A stretch of DNA of 64,000 nt, taken from positions 248,001-312,000 of the forward strand of contig NZ_JAPVBL010000002.1 in the NCBI RefSeq assembly GCF_026967935.1. The letters run 5' to 3'. Position numbers and translations under genes: made by a program. The notes under the pieces are model-generated. The model had not been told where the DNA came from, searched no databases, and was given only the letters and a program-made list of their open reading frames with translations. Source of the stretch: Modestobacter sp. VKM Ac-2982. GTDB taxonomy: Bacteria > Actinomycetota > Actinomycetes > Mycobacteriales > Geodermatophilaceae. Shown here in pieces: positions 46,105 through 55,179 of the stretch (positions are counted from its first letter, which is position 1; every line of letters begins with the position of its first letter).

Positions 46105-46545
46105 ATGCCGCGCCTGCTGGTCGTCCACCACACGCCCTCGCCGGCCCTGCAGGCGGTGTTGACCGCCGTCCGCGAGGGCGTCGCGCTGGTCGAGGACGTC
46201 GAGCTGACCGTGCGGCCGGCCCTGTCGGCGGGGGCGGCGGACGTGCTCGCCGCCGACGGCGTCCTGCTCGGGACGCCGGCCAACATCGGCTACATGTCCG
46301 GTGCGCTCAAGCACTTCTTCGACACGGTCTTCTACCCGTGCCTGGACGCCACGGCGGGGCTGCCGTACGGGGTGTACGTGCACGGCAACGACGACACGGC
46401 CGGAGCCCTGACCAGCGTGCAGCGGATCACCGGGGCACTGGGCTGGCGACAGGTGGCGGCGCCGCTGAGCCTGACCGGGCCGCCGGGTGCCGAGGACCTG
46501 GAGGCGTGCCGGGAGCTGGCGGCGACGGTCGCGGTCGGGCTGTGA
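46105..46545 (+). CDS. flavodoxin-like NAD(P)H-dependent reductase
   Basis: A 146-residue flavodoxin-fold protein. It starts PRLLVVHHTPSPALQ (phosphate-binding loop) and contains LLGTPANIGYMSGALKHFFDTVF, typical of FMN-reductase or NAD(P)H-quinone-reductase-like proteins. It is 18 bases after the creatininase gene, so it is likely in the same operon. Confidence 0.85.
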   Translation: MPRLLVVHHTPSPALQAVLTAVREGVALVEDVELTVRPALSAGAADVLAADGVLLGTPANIGYMSGALKHFFDTVFYPCLDATAGLPYGVYVHGNDDTAGALTSVQRITGALGWRQVAAPLSLTGPPGAEDLEACRELAATVAVGL

Positions 46546-46601
46546 CAGCGCGCGCACGATGACCGCCGCCGGGTCACCGCCGCGCGTGCCACCATGACGA
46601 C

Positions 46602-47798
46602 GTGGCTTCCACCTCTGCCTCGGCCAGCGCGCTGCTGCACCACGTGCGCACCGGGCGGGCGCGGAGCCGCGCCGAACTCGTCGCGCTGACCGGCTCGTCC
46701 CGCAACACGGTCAGCGCCCGGGTCGACCAGCTGATCGCCGCGAACCTCCTCGAGGAGGGCGGCCGCGGCTGGAGCACCGGCGGGCGCCCGCCGACGCTGC
46801 TGCGCTTCAACAGCCAGGCCGGCTGCGTGCTCGCCGTCGACCTGGGCGTGACGAGCGTCGACGTCGCCGTCACCGACCTGTCCGCGGAGGTCCTGGCCAC
46901 GGTGGGCCACCCCATCGACATCGCCGAGGGGCCCGGCCCCGTGCTGGCCGAGGTCGACCGGCTGGCCCAGCGGGTGCTGGCCGAGGCCGGCCTGACCCCG
47001 GCCGACGTCTGCGCCGTCGGCGTCGGCGTCCCCGGGCCGGTGGAGTTCTCGACCGGCCGGCCGGTCCACCCCCCGATCATGCCGGGCTGGCACGACCACC
47101 CGATCCCGAGCGCCTTCGGCCGGTACGACTGCCCGGTCTTCGCCGACAACGACGTGAACGTGATGGCGCTGGGCGAGATGGGCATCGCCGGGTCGACCGA
47201 GGACGTGCTGGTGATCAAGGTCGGCACCGGCATCGGCTGCGGCATCGTCGTCGACGGGCAGGTCTACCGCGGCGCCCAGGGCAGCGCCGGCGACATCGGG
47301 CACATCTCCGTCCCGCCCCCGCAGGGCCGGCCGGTGCTCTGCCGGTGCGGCAACGAGAACTGTCTCGAGGCGATCGCCGGTGGCGGCGCCCTGCTCCGCG
47401 ACGCGCTGGCGGCGGGGCTGCCGGTGACGACGACGCGCGAGCTGGTGCAGCTGGCCGCCCAGGGTGACGGGCCGGCCCTGGAGCTGGTCCGCAACGCCGG
47501 CCGGACCATCGGCACCGTGCTGGCCAGCCTGGTCAACTTCTTCAACCCGCACCGGATCGTGATGACCGGGGGCGTGGCGCAGGCCGGGCCGCCGCTGCTG
47601 GCCGGCATCCGGGAGGCCGTCTACGGGCGCTCACTGCCGCTGGCCGCCCGCGCGCTGGACATCTCCGTGAGCGCGGCCCCGGACCTCTCCGGGCGGCTGG
47701 GCGCCGCGCTGATGGCGATCGAGGGCTTCCTGGAGGAGGACTCGGTCTACCAGGTGGCGCAGGACGCCGGCTCCGCCGAGGCGCCCACCGCCCGCTGA
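46602..47798 (+). CDS. ROK-family transcriptional regulator of the sugar ABC locus
   Basis: A 398-residue repressor: N-terminal winged HTH (TGRARSRAELVALTGSSRNTVSARVDQLI) and a ROK sugar-kinase-like domain with AVDLGVTSVDVAVTDL, GIGCGIVVDGQ, GDIGHISV and the zinc motif CRCGNENCLE. It senses a sugar or polyol and controls nearby transport genes. The downstream ABC operon has a 26-base dyad just after its promoter, the likely target. The 233-base spacer 47799-48031 contains that regulatory region and no gene. Confidence 0.9.
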   Translation: MASTSASASALLHHVRTGRARSRAELVALTGSSRNTVSARVDQLIAANLLEEGGRGWSTGGRPPTLLRFNSQAGCVLAVDLGVTSVDVAVTDLSAEVLATVGHPIDIAEGPGPVLAEVDRLAQRVLAEAGLTPADVCAVGVGVPGPVEFSTGRPVHPPIMPGWHDHPIPSAFGRYDCPVFADNDVNVMALGEMGIAGSTEDVLVIKVGTGIGCGIVVDGQVYRGAQGSAGDIGHISVPPPQGRPVLCRCGNENCLEAIAGGGALLRDALAAGLPVTTTRELVQLAAQGDGPALELVRNAGRTIGTVLASLVNFFNPHRIVMTGGVAQAGPPLLAGIREAVYGRSLPLAARALDISVSAAPDLSGRLGAALMAIEGFLEEDSVYQVAQDAGSAEAPTAR

Positions 47799-47911
47799 TC
47801 GCGGGCTCCACCTCTCCTCGGCCGCGGCCACCTGCCGGGCCCGGCCCCCGGTCGGCTCCCGGCCCGGTGCGGCCTGCTCCGGTTGCGGTTCGGTAACGCC
47901 GCAGCGGTGTC

Positions 47912-47941
47912 TTGACCCAGATGTGATGCCAGACATAGTGT
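47912..47941 (+). promoter_or_regulatory. sigma-70-type promoter of the sugar ABC operon
   Basis: TTGACC (47912-47917), an 18-base spacer and TAGTGT (47936-47941) fit an actinobacterial housekeeping promoter. It lies 90 bases before the ATPase gene and just upstream of the dyad operator. One of the clearest promoters in the window. Confidence 0.65.
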
Positions 47942-47953
47942 CCCGCCTGACGT

Positions 47954-47979
47954 ACTTCTGTTCAGTGCTGAGCATAAGT
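47954..47979. promoter_or_regulatory. 26-base dyad operator of the sugar ABC operon
   Basis: The 26 bases starting ACTTCTG and ending CATAAGT match their own reverse complement at 20 positions, with central TCAG-tg-CTGA. It begins 12 bases after the predicted -10, so a bound repressor would block transcription. The ROK regulator encoded directly upstream is the natural candidate. Confidence 0.65.
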
Positions 47980-48031
47980 CTGGAGTTGGTGGCATGTCCG
48001 GCGTCCTGCCCGCCCGGCGCGGAGAGCGCGC

Positions 48032-49585
48032 GTGACCGCGTCCTCGTCGACGCCGCTGCTGGAGATGCACGGCATCGTCAAGCAGTTCCCCGGCGTCCGG
48101 GCCCTCGACGGCGTCGACCTCGACGTCCGGGCCGGTGAGGTGCACTGCCTGCTCGGCCAGAACGGCGCGGGCAAGTCCACCCTGATCAAGGTCCTCGCCG
48201 GCGCGCACCAGCCCGACGAGGGCCATATCAGCTGGGACGGCGCCCCGGTCACCCTGGGCGACCCGCAGGCAGCGATGTCCCTGGGCATCGCCACCATCTA
48301 CCAGGAGCTCGACCTGGTCGCCGGGCTGACCGTCGCGGACAACGTCTTCCTGGGCCGGGAGCGGTCCCACCTGGGGATCACCCGGCCGGCGCAGGCGAAC
48401 CGGGCCGCCGGGGAGCTGCTGTCCCGGCTGGGACACCCGGAGATCCGGCCCACCGCCGAGGTCGGCTCGCTGTCGGCGGCCGCCCAGCAGATGGTCAGCA
48501 TGGCCCGGGCGCTGTCCCAGGACGCCCGGCTGATCGTCATGGACGAGCCCTCCGCGGTGCTCGACAGCGAGGAGGTCGAGCACCTCTTCCAGGTCATCCG
48601 CGACCTCACCGACTCCGGCGTCGCCGTCGTCTACATCTCCCACCGGCTGGAGGAGATCCGCGAAGTCGGTGACCGGATCACCGTGCTCAAGGACGGCCGG
48701 ACGGTCGCCACCGGCCTGCCGGCGGCTGACACCTCCACCCGGGAGGTCATCACCCTGATGACCGGCCGGACGATCGAGTACGTCTTCCCGGAGCGCCGCG
48801 AGTTCCCCGGCCAGGCCGCCGAGCCGGTGCTGCAGGTCCGGGACCTCTCGCTGGTCGGCAAGTTCAGCGACGTCTCCTTCGACGTCCGGCCGGGGGAGGT
48901 GCTGGGCCTCGCGGGGCTCGTCGGTTCCGGCCGGTCGGAGATCCTCGAGACCGTCTACGGCGCCCGGCGGGCCTCCACCGGCACGGTTCAGGTCGCCGGG
49001 CGCAGGCTCCGGCCCGGCGACGTGGCCGCGGCCGTCGGCGCGGGCGTCGGGCTGGCACCCGAGGAGCGCAAGAGCCAGGGCCTGCTGCTGGGTGAGCCGA
49101 TCTACCGCAACATCACGCTGGCCAGCCTGGCCCGGTTCGCCCGCGGGGGCCTGTTGTCCGGGGGAGCGGAGAAGCAGGCCGCCCGGGACCAGGCCGAGGC
49201 GCTGGACCTCCGGCCCGTGGACGTCGAGCGTGAGGTCCGCACCCTCTCCGGCGGCAACCAGCAGAAGGTCGTGCTGGCCCGCTGGCTGCTCCGCGACTGC
49301 ACGGTGCTGCTGCTCGACGAGCCCACCCGCGGCGTCGACGTCGGCGCCCGCTCGGAGATCTACGCGCTGATCCGCAAGCTGGCCGACCGCGGGGTCGCCG
49401 TGGTCGTCGTCTCCAGCGAGATCCCGGAGGTGCTCGGCCTGGCCGACCACGTGCTGGTCGTGGCCGACGGCGCCGTCATCGCCCGCGGCCCCGCCGACGA
49501 GCTCGACGAGCACCGGGTGCTCGACCTGGTCATGGAAGGAGCGGCCCCGACAGCGGGCGCCGCCCGCGAAGGAGACGTGGCATGA
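48032..49585 (+). CDS. sugar ABC transporter ATPase (RbsA/XylG/MglA type)
   Basis: A 517-residue double ATPase. First half: Walker A GQNGAGKST, VGSLSAAAQQMVSMARAL as its signature (LSxAxQQ). Second half: degenerate Walker A GLVGSGRSEI, RTLSGGNQQKVVLARWL and LLLDEPTRGVD. It energises uptake of a pentose, hexose or polyol. The stop overlaps the permease ATG (ATGA). Confidence 0.95.
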   Translation: MTASSSTPLLEMHGIVKQFPGVRALDGVDLDVRAGEVHCLLGQNGAGKSTLIKVLAGAHQPDEGHISWDGAPVTLGDPQAAMSLGIATIYQELDLVAGLTVADNVFLGRERSHLGITRPAQANRAAGELLSRLGHPEIRPTAEVGSLSAAAQQMVSMARALSQDARLIVMDEPSAVLDSEEVEHLFQVIRDLTDSGVAVVYISHRLEEIREVGDRITVLKDGRTVATGLPAADTSTREVITLMTGRTIEYVFPERREFPGQAAEPVLQVRDLSLVGKFSDVSFDVRPGEVLGLAGLVGSGRSEILETVYGARRASTGTVQVAGRRLRPGDVAAAVGAGVGLAPEERKSQGLLLGEPIYRNITLASLARFARGGLLSGGAEKQAARDQAEALDLRPVDVEREVRTLSGGNQQKVVLARWLLRDCTVLLLDEPTRGVDVGARSEIYALIRKLADRGVAVVVVSSEIPEVLGLADHVLVVADGAVIARGPADELDEHRVLDLVMEGAAPTAGAAREGDVA

Positions 49586-50748
49586 GCGAGACCACCACCG
49601 CGACACCGCCGGCGGACAGCAGGACCGGCTCCGCCGACGGCGACGGCAAGGGACCCGGTCTGCTGGCCGGCCCGCTGGGCCGCAACCTCGGGCTCGTCGT
49701 GGCCCTGCTGGTGCTCTGCGTGGTCGGCGCCATCACCGCGCCCGGCCGCTTCGTCGACGTGGACAACGTCCTGACGATCCTGCGGCTGGCCGCCGTCGTC
49801 GGCGTGGTCAGCGTCGGGATGACCTTCGTGATCATCGGTGGCGGCATCGACCTGTCGGTGGGTGCGCTGGTCGCGCTCTCCTCGGTCTGGGCGACCACGC
49901 TGGCCACCCAGGCGATGGCGGCGGACTTCCACTGGATCGTCATGGTGTTCACCGCGATCGCGGTCGGCGCCGGGGCGGGGTTGATCAACGGGATCGTCAT
50001 CGCCTACGGGAAACTGGTCGCCTTCATCGCCACCCTGGCGATGCTCGCGGCCGCCAGGGGGCTGGCGGAGATCATCGCCAACCGGCGGACCCAGATCGTC
50101 CAGGACCGGGGCTTCATCGAGTTCTTCGGCGGCGACGTCCTCGGCATCCCCACCCTGGTGATCATGTTCGCGCTGGTCGCCGGAGCCGGCTGGGTGCTGC
50201 TCAACCGCACCACCTTCGGCCGCCGCACCTTCGCCGTCGGCGGCAACGCCGAGGCCGCCCGGCTGGCCGGCATCCGGGTGCAGCGGCACACGGTGTGGCT
50301 GTACGTGCTGTCCGGGGTCACCTGCGGGATCGCCGCGGTGATGCTGATGGCCCGGACGACGACCGGCAGCTCCACCCACGGCACCCTGCTGGAGCTGGAC
50401 GCGATCGCCGCCGTCGTCATCGGCGGGACGCTGCTGGTCGGCGGGCGCGGCACCATCGTCGGCACCGTGCTGGGCGTGCTGATCTTCACCACGCTCGGCA
50501 ACGTCTTCACGCTGAACAACCTGTCCAGCTCGGCGCAGGCCGTCGCCCGCGGCGTGATCATCGTGCTCGCCGTGCTGCTGCAGCAGCGGCTGGCCGCCGG
50601 CGGCGCCCGCCCCCGCAAGAAGGCCCGCGGCGGCGGCGGCGCGGCGCGCCCGGGGAACCCGGCCGGGTCCCTGCCCGGCGGCTCGGCCGCCCCCGGCGGA
50701 CCGGCCGGAGCCCGCCCCGGCGACTCCCACAGTCGCCCCCCGACCTGA
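49582..50748 (+). CDS. sugar ABC transporter permease (RbsC type)
   Basis: A 388-residue permease with about ten helices. Motifs: GMTFVIIGGGIDLSVGALVALSSV, LINGIVIAYGKLVAFIATLAML and the NAEAARLAGIRVQRHTVWLYVLSG domain of RbsC proteins. The C-terminal ~45 residues are a basic, Gly/Ala/Arg/Pro-rich tail not needed for the fold. ATGA overlap with the ATPase gene. Confidence 0.94.
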   Translation: MSETTTATPPADSRTGSADGDGKGPGLLAGPLGRNLGLVVALLVLCVVGAITAPGRFVDVDNVLTILRLAAVVGVVSVGMTFVIIGGGIDLSVGALVALSSVWATTLATQAMAADFHWIVMVFTAIAVGAGAGLINGIVIAYGKLVAFIATLAMLAAARGLAEIIANRRTQIVQDRGFIEFFGGDVLGIPTLVIMFALVAGAGWVLLNRTTFGRRTFAVGGNAEAARLAGIRVQRHTVWLYVLSGVTCGIAAVMLMARTTTGSSTHGTLLELDAIAAVVIGGTLLVGGRGTIVGTVLGVLIFTTLGNVFTLNNLSSSAQAVARGVIIVLAVLLQQRLAAGGARPRKKARGGGGAARPGNPAGSLPGGSAAPGGPAGARPGDSHSRPPT

Positions 50749-50863
50749 ACCCGCCGTCGCGGTCACCCGCGGCCCCCGACCTCCGGCCGGCCACCCCGGC
50801 CCGCCGGCGCACCACCCCGACTCCTGGCGGCGCAGCCAGGGCGGCGATCTGCGAGGAGAGAAC

Positions 50864-51922
50864 ATGTCTGCAACGAGGCAGCGTCCGTACGGTCGCCTGC
50901 TGACCACCGCCGTCTGTGTGGTCGGAGCCGGTGCCCTGGTGGCCGGCTGCACCAGCAACACCCCGGAGACCTCCGGGTCCGACGAGGGCGGTGGCGACGT
51001 CGTCGCCAGCTCCAACGACGAGACCGGTGAGACGGTGCGGATCGGCTTCTCCGCGCCGGCCGCCGACCACGGCTGGATGGCCGGCATCAGCAACGCCGCC
51101 CAGGCCGAGGCCGAACGGCACGAGGACGTCGAGCTGGTCATCGCCGAGGGCACCAACGACCCCAGCACCCAGATCTCCCAGGTCGAGACCTTCATCAACG
51201 AGGGCGTCGACGCGATCGTGCTGCTGCCCTTCGACGGGGCCGCGCTCACCCCGGTGGCGCTGCGGGCGATGGAGGCCGGCATCCCGGTGATCAACGTCGA
51301 CCGGGAGTTCTCCAGCCCGTTCGCCGCCCGGGCCACCATCCTCGGCGACAACTACGGCATGGGCGTCTCCGCCGGCACGTACATCTGCTCCCGGCTGGGC
51401 GACCAGCCCGACGCCGTCGTGGCCGAGATCGCCGGCATCGACTCGCTCCCGCTGACCCAGGAGCGCAGCCAGGGCTTCGCCGACGCACTGGCCGACTGCG
51501 GCCTGGACGTCGACAACCGGGTGGCCGCGGAGTTCACCGTCGAGTCCGGTGAGGAGGCGGCGGCCAACCTGCTGCAGGCCGCACCGCAGATCGACGCGCT
51601 GTGGAACCACGACGACGACCAGGGCGTCGGCGTGCTGGCCGCGATCAACAACGCCGGCCGCGACGAGTTCTTCATGGTCGGCGGGGCCGGCTCGGCCAAC
51701 GCCATGCGGGACATCCAGTCCGGTGACTCCGTGCTGGAGGCGACCGTCATCTACCCGGCGACCCAGGCCGCCGACGGCATCGCGCTGGCCCGGCTGATCG
51801 CCCAGGGCAAGAGCATGTCCGACCTGGTGTCCCAGGAGGTGCCGCGGGAGATCGTGCTCAACGCGCCGGTGGTCACGGAAGAGAACGTCGACCAGTACAT
51901 CGACGACGCGTTCGAGTCCTGA
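50864..51922 (+). CDS. sugar ABC transporter substrate-binding lipoprotein (RbsB-like)
   Basis: A 352-residue binding protein. Signal peptide with lipobox VAGC; then a type I PBP fold beginning VRIGFSAPAADHGWMAGI and later VDAIVLLPFDGAALTPVA. It captures the substrate outside the membrane. GCGAGGAGAG lies upstream. A perfect 16-base-pair hairpin follows the stop. Confidence 0.93.
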   Translation: MSATRQRPYGRLLTTAVCVVGAGALVAGCTSNTPETSGSDEGGGDVVASSNDETGETVRIGFSAPAADHGWMAGISNAAQAEAERHEDVELVIAEGTNDPSTQISQVETFINEGVDAIVLLPFDGAALTPVALRAMEAGIPVINVDREFSSPFAARATILGDNYGMGVSAGTYICSRLGDQPDAVVAEIAGIDSLPLTQERSQGFADALADCGLDVDNRVAAEFTVESGEEAAANLLQAAPQIDALWNHDDDQGVGVLAAINNAGRDEFFMVGGAGSANAMRDIQSGDSVLEATVIYPATQAADGIALARLIAQGKSMSDLVSQEVPREIVLNAPVVTEENVDQYIDDAFES

Positions 51923-51934
51923 TCCTCCCGTCGG

Positions 51935-51972
51935 GGTGCCGCCGGTGACCACGACCGGTCACCGGCGGCACC
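51935..51972 (+). terminator. 16-base-pair hairpin after the binding-protein gene
   Basis: Arms 51935-51950 and 51957-51972 are perfect complements (GGTGCCGCCGGTGACC and its reverse), with loop acgacc. It lies 13 bases after the stop and just before the Gfo/Idh gene. It may partly terminate or protect the message, raising binding protein over downstream enzymes. No U-tract follows. Confidence 0.6.
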
Positions 51973-51994
51973 GGTCCCACTCCTGGAGCATGTG

Positions 51995-53170
51995 ATGACC
52001 CACCCTGCCCGGCCGGCGCTGCGCGTCGGCCTGATCGGCCACGCCTTCATGGGCGCGGCGCACTCCCACGCCTGGCGCACCGCGCCGCGCTTCTTCGACC
52101 TGCCCCTCACCCCGGAGCTGACCGTGCTGGCCGGCCGGAACCCGGAGGGGGTCGCCGCCGCGGCCGGCCGGCTCGGCTGGGCCGACACCGAGACCGACTG
52201 GCGCCGCGTGCTGGAGCGGGACGACGTCGACCTCGTCGACATCTGCACCCCCGGGCACACCCACGCCGAGATGGCGATCGCGGCGCTGGCGGCCGGCAAG
52301 CACGTCCTCTGCGAGAAGCCGCTGGCCAACTCCGTCGCCGAGGCCGAGGCCATGGCCGAGGCGGCCGAACGGGCCGCCGGCTCCGGGGTGCGGGCGATGG
52401 TCGGCTTCACCTACCGGCGGGTCCCGGCCATCACCCTCGCCCGGCAGCTGGTCGCCGAGGGGCGGCTGGGCCAGATCCGGCACGTCCGGGCGCAGTACCT
52501 GCAGGACTGGATCGCCGACCCCGCGTCGCCGATGTCCTGGCGGCTGGAGAAGGACAAGGCCGGGTCCGGCGCGCTGGGCGACATCGGTGCGCACATCGTC
52601 GACCTCACCCAGTTCATCACCGGTCAGACGCTCACCGGCGTCAGCGCGATCCTTGAGACGTTCGTGGCCAAGCGGCCGCTGCCGGCCAGCAGTGGGAAGC
52701 TCGGCGGGGTCGGTGGCGAGGGGATGGGCGAGGTCACCGTCGACGACGCCGCCGTCTTCCTGGGTCGCTTCACCGGGGGAGCGCTGGGCACCTTCGAGGC
52801 CACCCGCTTCGCCCTCGGCCGGAAGAACGCGATCCGGATCGAGGTGAACGGCTCGGCCGGCAGCCTGGCCTTCGACTTCGAGGACATGAACGTCCTGCAG
52901 TTCTTCGACGGCGGGGAACCGGCCACGACCGCCGGCTTCCGCCGCATCGTGGTCACCGAGCCCGAGCACCCCTACGTCGGTGCCTGGTGGCCGGCCGGTC
53001 ACGGGCTGGGCTACGAGCACGGCTTCACCCACCAGGTCGTCGACCTGGTCACCGCGCTGGCCGCCGGCGAGCAGCCCACCCCGTCGTTCGCCGACGGCCT
53101 GCAGGTGCAGCGGGTGCTCGACGCCGTGGAGCGCAGCGCCGCCGACAACTCCGCCTTCACCGAGATCTGA
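51995..53170 (+). CDS. Gfo/Idh/MocA-family sugar or polyol dehydrogenase
   Basis: A 391-residue NAD(P) oxidoreductase. Rossmann start [19 protein letters not shown], the EKPLANS motif with catalytic Lys ([16 protein letters not shown]), then the C-terminal alpha/beta domain with [21 protein letters not shown] holding the conserved Asp/His. It oxidises a sugar or inositol-type ring. ATG at 51995 with GGAG 6 bases upstream. It is followed after 11 bases by a TIM-barrel isomerase. Confidence 0.92.
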   Translation: MTHPARPALRVGLIGHAFMGAAHSHAWRTAPRFFDLPLTPELTVLAGRNPEGVAAAAGRLGWADTETDWRRVLERDDVDLVDICTPGHTHAEMAIAALAAGKHVLCEKPLANSVAEAEAMAEAAERAAGSGVRAMVGFTYRRVPAITLARQLVAEGRLGQIRHVRAQYLQDWIADPASPMSWRLEKDKAGSGALGDIGAHIVDLTQFITGQTLTGVSAILETFVAKRPLPASSGKLGGVGGEGMGEVTVDDAAVFLGRFTGGALGTFEATRFALGRKNAIRIEVNGSAGSLAFDFEDMNVLQFFDGGEPATTAGFRRIVVTEPEHPYVGAWWPAGHGLGYEHGFTHQVVDLVTALAAGEQPTPSFADGLQVQRVLDAVERSAADNSAFTEI

Positions 53171-53181
53171 GGAGACCGCTG

Positions 53182-54189
53182 ATGCCCCGCCCCGTCACGT
53201 TGTTCACCGGCCAGTGGGCCGACCTGCCGTTCGAGGAGGTGTGCCGGCTGGCCTCCGGGTGGGGCTACGACGGCCTGGAGATCGCCTGCTGGGGCGACCA
53301 CCTCGACGTCGTCCGGGCCGCTGAGGACCCCGGCTACGTCAAGGAGCGGCTCGAGCTGCTCGACCGGCACGGCCTGTCGGTGTTCGCCATCTCCAACCAC
53401 CTCAACGGCCAGGCCGTCTGCGACGACCCCATCGACGAGCGGCACCGCGGCATGGTGAACGCCCGGGTGTGGGGGGACGGCGACCCCGAGGGGGTCCGGC
53501 AGCGGGCCGCGGAGGAGATGAAGGCCACCGCGCGGGCCGCCCGGGCGCTGGGCGTCGACGTCGTCGTCGGGTTCACCGGGTCGAAGATCTGGAAGACCGT
53601 GGCGATGTTCCCGCCGGTGCCCGAGTCGATGATCGAGGAGGGCTACGCCGACTTCGCCGCCCGCTGGAACCCTGTCCTCGACGTGTTCGACGAGGTGGGC
53701 GTGAAGTTCGCGCACGAGGTGCACCCGTCGGAGATCGCCTACGACTACTGGACGACGGTGCGCGCTCTGGAGGCGATCGGCCACCGGGAGGCGTTCGGGC
53801 TGAACTGGGACCCCAGCCACTTCGTCTGGCAGGACCTGGACCCGGTCGGCTTCCTCTGGGACTTCAAGGACCGGATCTACCACGTCGACTGCAAGGACGC
53901 GAAGAAGCAGGTGGGCAACGGGCGCAACGGCCGGATGGGGTCGCACCTGCCCTGGGCCGACCCGCGCCGCGGCTGGGACTTCGTCTCCACCGGGCACGGC
54001 GACGTCCCGTGGGAGGCCTGCTTCCGGATGCTCAACACCATCGGCTACACCGGGCCGATCTCGGTGGAGTGGGAGGACGCCGGGATGGACCGGCTGATCG
54101 GCGCGCCCGAGGCGCTGGAGTTCGTGCGTCGCCTGGCGTTCGACCCGCCGTCCGCGGCCTTCGACTCGGCCTTCTCCAGCGGCAACTGA
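53182..54189 (+). CDS. sugar phosphate isomerase/epimerase (xylose-isomerase-like TIM barrel)
   Basis: A 335-residue AP-endonuclease-2/xylose-isomerase-like barrel protein. Motifs: [56 protein letters not shown] and [10 protein letters not shown] give the metal-binding Glu, Asp and His set. It likely isomerises or hydrates the product of the Gfo/Idh enzyme. GGAG upstream of the ATG. Last gene of the sugar locus; a hairpin follows. Confidence 0.9.
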   Translation: MPRPVTLFTGQWADLPFEEVCRLASGWGYDGLEIACWGDHLDVVRAAEDPGYVKERLELLDRHGLSVFAISNHLNGQAVCDDPIDERHRGMVNARVWGDGDPEGVRQRAAEEMKATARAARALGVDVVVGFTGSKIWKTVAMFPPVPESMIEEGYADFAARWNPVLDVFDEVGVKFAHEVHPSEIAYDYWTTVRALEAIGHREAFGLNWDPSHFVWQDLDPVGFLWDFKDRIYHVDCKDAKKQVGNGRNGRMGSHLPWADPRRGWDFVSTGHGDVPWEACFRMLNTIGYTGPISVEWEDAGMDRLIGAPEALEFVRRLAFDPPSAAFDSAFSSGN

Positions 54190-54202
54190 CGGCAGCACCT
54201 CG

Positions 54203-54232
54203 CCGGTGCCCGCGCACGGGGGCGGGCACCGG
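54203..54232 (+). terminator. hairpin terminator after the sugar locus
   Basis: CCGGTGCCCGC (54203-54213) and GCGGGCACCGG (54222-54232) pair over 11 bases with an 8-base loop. It starts 13 bases after the isomerase stop and is well placed to end the sugar operon. Confidence 0.6.
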
Positions 54233-54274
54233 ATGGGGCGTTCGCCCGATGTGCCGGCCGATCCTCGGCGAGCA

Positions 54275-54299
54275 CCCTCGGTCGCACCACGACCGAGGG
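54275..54299 (+). promoter_or_regulatory. leader hairpin touching the Shine-Dalgarno of the methyltransferase gene
   Basis: CCCTCGGTCG (54275-54284) and CGACCGAGGG (54290-54299) pair over 10 bases with a 5-base loop. The downstream arm runs into GAGGGAGG, the ribosome site of the gene starting at 54308, so the stem may hide part of it. It could tune translation or be an operator dyad. Confidence 0.45.
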
Positions 54300-54307
54300 A
54301 GGACCCG

Positions 54308-55132
54308 ATGACCGCCACCGTCAGCGACACCGAGCTCAAGGCACGCCACCGCGCCATGTGGGCCACCGGGGACTACCCCCGGATGGTCGACACCTTCCTG
54401 ACCCCGCTCGGGCCCCGGTTGGTCGACGCCTGTCAGCTGACCGACCGGGACCGGGTGCTCGACGTCGCCGCCGGCACCGGCAACGCCTCCCTGCCCGCGG
54501 CCGCCCGTGGTGCCCGGGTCACCGCCAGCGACCTCACCCCCGAGCTGCTCGACGACGGACGCCGGCGGGCCGAGGCCGCCGGGCTGCACCTGGAGTGGAC
54601 CGAGGCCGACGCCGAGCACCTGCCCTTCGACGACGCCTCCTACGACGTCGTGATGTCCGCGATCGGCGTCATGTTCGCTCCGCACCACCAGGAGTCGGCC
54701 GACGAGCTCCTCCGCGTCTGCCGGCCCGGCGGCCGCATCGGCCTGCTCTGCTGGACGCCCGACGGCATGCTCGGCGCGCTGTTCGCCACCATGAAGCCGT
54801 TCATGCCGCCCCCGCCGCCCGGCGCCCAGCCGCCGCCGTTGTGGGGGAGTGAGGAGCACCTGCGCGGGCTGTTCGGCGGCCGGGTCGAGTGGACGACGCT
54901 GGACCGGGACACCCTGGAGGTCACCGCGTTCCCGGAGGCGCACGGGTACGGCCGGCACTTCACCAGCTGCTACGGCCCCACGATCGCGGCGCGGGCCAAC
55001 GCGGCCAGGAACGGGCTGGAGCGGGAGTTCGACGCCGCGCTGGACGCCTTCTGCGAGGAGTGGGACCGCGGCGCACCGGGCGCGGCCCGCTACGAGATGC
55101 AGTACCTGCTCGCCGTCGGTACCCGGCACTGA
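54308..55132 (+). CDS. class I SAM-dependent methyltransferase (UbiE/MenG-like)
   Basis: A 274-residue methyltransferase. SAM motif [34 protein letters not shown], and [26 protein letters not shown] are typical. A Pro-rich loop follows ([16 protein letters not shown]). Substrate unknown. It stands alone; the LuxR gene starts 47 bases after its stop. Confidence 0.88.
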   Translation: MTATVSDTELKARHRAMWATGDYPRMVDTFLTPLGPRLVDACQLTDRDRVLDVAAGTGNASLPAAARGARVTASDLTPELLDDGRRRAEAAGLHLEWTEADAEHLPFDDASYDVVMSAIGVMFAPHHQESADELLRVCRPGGRIGLLCWTPDGMLGALFATMKPFMPPPPPGAQPPPLWGSEEHLRGLFGGRVEWTTLDRDTLEVTAFPEAHGYGRHFTSCYGPTIAARANAARNGLEREFDAALDAFCEEWDRGAPGAARYEMQYLLAVGTRH

Positions 55133-55179
55133 GCACGCAGAGGGTCCTCACCGGGCCCCGCACGTGGGACGCTCGTCGC

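Noticed and set aside
47835-47867. Terminator after the ROK gene (CCGGGCC ... GGCCCGG)
   Set aside because: The arms are 7 bases but the loop is 19 bases, and such pairs are frequent by chance in this composition.
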